64,000 nt of DNA, from the NCBI GenBank assembly GCA_037176705.1, contig CM073890.1, positions 93,300,591 to 93,364,590 on the forward strand, in the 5' to 3' direction. Shown here piece by piece: positions 60,185-64,000 of this stretch (its first letter is position 1; each line of letters opens with the position of its first letter). The notes beneath the pieces were generated by a model. That model was given only the letters and a program-made list of their open reading frames with translations. It searched no databases and was not told where the DNA came from. The DNA is from Molossus alvarezi. Its lineage: Eukaryota; Chordata; Mammalia; Chiroptera; Molossidae. The translations under genes were made by a program, and so were the position numbers.

Positions 60185-62150
60185 ATACCAGGCATTCTCT
60201 TAAGGGCTAGGGTTAGAAAACTGAAAGTAGAAAGAAAAACTTTCAGAAAACTTACTTTTTATTTATTTATTTTTTTTATCCTCACCTGAGGACATTCTTC
60301 CATTTTTTGTTCAGGTAGAGTGGGAGGGAGAGAGAGAGAGAAAAAAAAAAATCAACGTGAAAGGGACACATTGAGTGACCACCACCCACACAACCCAACC
60401 AGGGCCGGGGACAAACTGCAACCACAGTATGCGCCCCTAGCGGGAACCGAACCCAGGTGGGACAAACTGCAACCAAGGTACGCGCCCCTAGCAGGAACCG
60501 AACCCAGGTCTCTCTGGACCGCGGACCGACGCTCCAACCGCTGAGTCAAACCAGCCAGGGCTGGAAAACTTACTTTTTAGAGGAGAGGAGAAAATAAAAA
60601 TAAAAAGAGAGAATAGATTTCATTAATGGTGTGTACTATAAAAATATAGTTAAAAGGATAAAAAGTGGAGGGGAATGATTTTTAGATAGTTGTTGATTAG
60701 GATCCCAGCAAGAAAAGAATTTACCCTGAGATGTTTCAAATGAAGAGGCTTCAGTGAAGGAGTTATGTACTGAGGCATGAAGAGGGGTGCGAGGTGGAAG
60801 AAGAAAGCAGACACTCCTCCAAGGACTAAAGGGGCAAAGGAAGGAACAGAGTCGCACAAGTGCCCAGGGCCACCAGAGCAGGGAAGGGGGTCCCCTGAAG
60901 TTGTGGGAATACAGCTGCTGCTGAGACGCGGGCCTGACGCACAGAGGAAGAGAGGGGAAGAAATACCCTGGCCTTCCTTCGTTCTCATCCGCCGCCATCC
61001 TACTATCCTGCTGGGCCAGCCGCTGGCAGAACCCAAAGGGAACCCAGGGAGTACGGGAAGTGGTAAGAAGTAGTCGGATTTCAGATAGCTTAAAGGTAGA
61101 GCCAATAGGTTTTCCTTATTGGATATGGGGAGTGAAGGAAAAGATACCAGAATGACACCTCAGTTTGGGGCTTGAGGTACTGATTGAACAGTTACCATTC
61201 TTGAGAGGAGATGGCTGGGACAGAAGCAGGTTATGAAAGTTCAGGGTTTGGTTTGGGGCATGTCTGGTTTAATCGGCCTGTTAGACATAAGTGGAGATGA
61301 CTAGTAGGCAGACAGGTGTATGGGTTTGGAGCTTAGAGGATATAAAAATTTGGGATTAATCCACAAATAGATGACCATGAGGTTGGTTAAAACCACCTAG
61401 AAAGGATGAGACAGATAAGCAAAGACAATCAAAGATTCTGGTCCCAGGATCCTCCAACATTTAGAGGCCCAGGAGGCAAGATCAAGCCGGCAGAGGAAAT
61501 GGGGAGGTGTCCGGTAAAGTAAGACAAAACTGAAAGAGGACGGTGAACTTGAACTCAAGTGAAAAGAGTATTTCAAGGAAACAGGAGTAATCAGCAATAT
61601 GACATGTTATTGACCAGGAAACCTGGCAGCATGGAAATCCCTAGTGACTCTCGTGAGAAGAGTTTCCTTGAAGCAATGAGAATAAAAACCTGGTTACAGT
61701 GAGTTATAGAGAGAATGGGAGGTGATGAAATGAAGAGAGCAAATACAGGCAACTGCTTAAAGAAGTTTCATGATGAATGGTTGTGACGGAGAACTTAGAT
61801 AAAGAGAAGTTTTTCATGTGAGAGACATTTGTATATTGATGAAAATAAGCTCTGAAGGAGGCAAAAACTGATGGTGTAGAAAGGAGCGGGCATGACTGAG
61901 ACGAAACGTTCTGGAGAGGCAGGACAGGGTGGGCTCCGGTGCGTCAACGCACAGTAGAGAGGTTGTCCCCACACAGGCACAGAGACCCTTGGGATGATAC
62001 AGCAGGAGGGACAATAGTCCAGACAGAGAGGCAGGTGGAGTTAGAGATGGGAAGATAAGATAGATCTCTCCTGATTGCCTCTATTTTTTCAGTCAACTAA
62101 GAAGCAATGTCATCAGCCGAGAGTGAGGCTAGGGGAGTACGTGTCAGAAA
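60185..62150 (-). mobile_element. L2 LINE fragments (antisense) with nested SINE
   Basis: 'taccaggcattctcttaagg' begins the antisense L2-like sequence. After the SINE at 60262-60563 it continues with weaker L2-like features ('ttagacataagtggagatga', 'tatgggtttggagcttagag'). Pyrimidine-rich minus-strand frames of 120-151 codons at 60636-61105 are by-products. Confidence 0.5.
60262..60563 (-). mobile_element. bat VES-type SINE (subfamily 1) with internal 51-bp tandem duplication
   Basis: Antisense copy flanked by a 16-bp TSD, 'gaaaacttacttttta', at 60246-60261 and 60564-60579. Positions 60408-60458 and 60459-60509 are tandem copies of a 51-bp segment that includes the B box ('gggaaccgaaccc' and 'aggaaccgaaccc'). 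Confidence 0.94.
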
Positions 62151-62600
62151 ACTGACAGGAGAAGAGAATACATAAAATGGTCCCCCTTGGAGAGAGGAAG
62201 ACTAATTACCATGAAAGTGTGGTGTGACTGTCTGACTGCGAAACAGTAAACCTTAAGTGAGACCAGCCAGAAGACTGGAATTTCTCAACCAGCTCCCTCT
62301 CTTCACATTCAGCTGCGTGCGTACAGGTGTGCAGAAGGTGGAGAATTGGGTTGACCTAGGGTTTAGGGTTTCCCTTTATAATGGCTACACAGTAGCATAT
62401 TTTCTGTGTGTAAAATGATTTCAAGTTTTGAATTTGGGAGTCCGGTTATGGTTTACTTATCCATCATACTAAGAAAGTGAGCTGAAATGTTTAAGCAATA
62501 TTGTAACTTAATTTAGGATTCAATTATATTTTTATATTTGGAGGATTTGAGGCTATTTATTTTGAAAGAACATTAGAGATATATAGGCATGATGATGCCA

Positions 62601-62645
<45 letters not shown>

Positions 62646-63430
62646 CTATCTATCCAGAGAGAGAGAGAGAAATATAGATTTTAAGGACTGTTGAATCCTT
62701 GACACTGTATTCAGACTATTTAATGCATTCAAACACACATTCATTTAAAGAAAAGGGAAATGTCTTTTGGAAGTCATGATGAATCACTAAACATATTGTT
62801 GGGTATTTTGGTCATCTTTCTTGTTCAGTGAGTAATTTTAGCTTCCTGGATTCTGTATTCTCCAGTGGCATGTAACTTAACTTGCAACACCCCTTCAGAC
62901 CCTCTCACTGCATTAACAAGTACGAAACATCTCACTTCTTTTTTGATCTGTGAATTTACGAGACAATCATTCCAGAATCATGGCTTGCATTAGGCCCTGC
63001 AGTTCTTCCACATTTACGGTTAGCAAGAATCCTGAGCCAGATCGTGGAACAATGCAAGGCTAAGCCAGTCAGAGACAGAAAACCTGTACTTTATGCTCTA
63101 TTATTATTTAAGAAAATTGCTTGACTTTTTGAGTTTTAAAAGAAAAAGAAAGGAATTGGCTGTGGCCATTTTTTAAGGCTTTTGACTTTAGGGTATTTAC
63201 CTTAATTTAACCTGACCATTACCAGCTTTTACATTAAAAAATAATAATAATACACAGTTGACTATATAGACACATTTTTTAAAATCCAGCTTATTGGCTA
63301 GATATTAAATTCTCAGACAAGGCACTGGATTTTCCAACTTTGTTAATTAACTTAAGATGTTTGCCATATTAAGAATTGGCATAAATAAAATTATTTATCT
63401 CCCCCAAGCCATACCTGCTCTCAAATATTA
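62151..63430. other. no gene recognised (intergenic) with (TG)n microsatellite
   Basis: Contains a (TG)n run of about 20 units at 62603-62643, followed by short TATC and GA repeats. Nothing else was recognised. Confidence 0.6.
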
Positions 63431-63446
63431 AGTAAATATTTCTTTA

Positions 63447-63700
63447 TATATAATTTTTATCCTTACCCAAGGACATTTTTTTGTTTTTTGTTCAGATAGA
63501 GTGGGAGGGAAACAGAGGAGGAGAGAGAGAGAGAGAAACATCAACATGAAAGGGACACATCGAGTGGCTGCCACTTGCACGACCCCATCCAGGGCCAGGG
63601 ACGAACTGCAACCAAGGTACAAGCCCTTAGGGGGAACCGAACCCAGGTCTCTCTGGACCACAGGCCAACGCTCTAACCGCTGAACCAAACCAGCCAGGGC
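63447..63700 (-). mobile_element. bat VES-type SINE (subfamily 1)
   Basis: Antisense: 'atccttacccaaggacattt' tail, 'ggaaccgaacccaggtctct' B-box region and 'ctgaaccaaaccagccaggg' head. The TSD 'agtaaatatttcttt' lies at 63431-63445 and 63701-63715. Confidence 0.93.
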
Positions 63701-64000
63701 AGTAAATATTTCTTTTAATGAGCACTTATTAAGTGTCTTTTTATCTAAGTCAAAAGGATTGTTCCTCCTCTTTTATGTCCCTCAGGATATAATTTCTTGA
63801 AGATAGATAGATAAATTATATTTAATTAATGTTCAGCATTATATCCTAGGACAGTTTAATTAACTCAGTGGTTATTCAATTAATAATAATTAAATGCATT
63901 TTTCAGATTCAATCACTGATCAGTTGGTAGTAATTACCTCAATAGAACAGCAAAATGGAGTCAAAAATAGCTATCTGACTTCATCTGGATTAAATTAATA

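Overview
This is nuclear DNA from a mammal, almost certainly a bat. At least 24 copies of a tRNA-derived SINE of the bat VES type are scattered on both strands. They occur as two main subfamilies: one whose 3' end carries a 'cctcgggtgagg' motif before the A-tail, and one ending in 'taaaatcaataaaga'. The background is typical mammalian intron and intergenic DNA: old L2, MIR, L1M, MER5-like and LTR fragments, AT-rich sequence and microsatellites. The species cannot be read from the window; the SINE types suggest a vespertilionoid bat (inference).

Only one protein-coding gene can be supported: the 3' end of VEPH1 (ventricular zone expressed PH domain protein, vertebrate homologue of Drosophila melted) on the + strand. 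Three consecutive coding exons are visible, at 26062-26179, 42168-42304 and 47062-47298. They have consensus splice sites, matching phases (1, then 0) and no disruption, and they encode the last 163 residues including the C-terminal PH domain. Everything from the window start to about 26 kb is therefore probably an upstream VEPH1 intron. DNA after about 48 kb lies downstream of the gene, and I found no second gene there.

Layout. 0.2-4.2 kb: two 5'-truncated L1 insertions, each with target-site duplications (TSDs) and a nested SINE; the second keeps an open ORF2 C-terminus. 4.2-13 kb: old L1M and L2 DNA with SINEs. 13.9-14.5 kb: processed RPL26 pseudogene with a perfect 17-bp TSD. 14.7-16.3 kb: TTTC microsatellite, MER5-like, MIR, then a diverged 26-bp-period minisatellite. 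16.6-26 kb: MIR, L1M, MER5-like, and an LTR fragment split by a SINE. 26-47.3 kb: VEPH1 exons and introns, containing a 1.8-kb L2, MIRs, many SINEs and a site hit twice by SINEs. 47.3-64 kb: VEPH1 3' UTR, LTR, L2 and SINE fragments, a C18 run and two unexplained open frames.

I see no operon, CRISPR array, bacterial-type system or new multi-gene system. The most unusual items concern retroposition and repeats: the serial SINE insertion at one site, the B-box tandem duplications inside two SINEs, the 26-bp minisatellite, and an unexplained 206-codon open frame at 56.6 kb.
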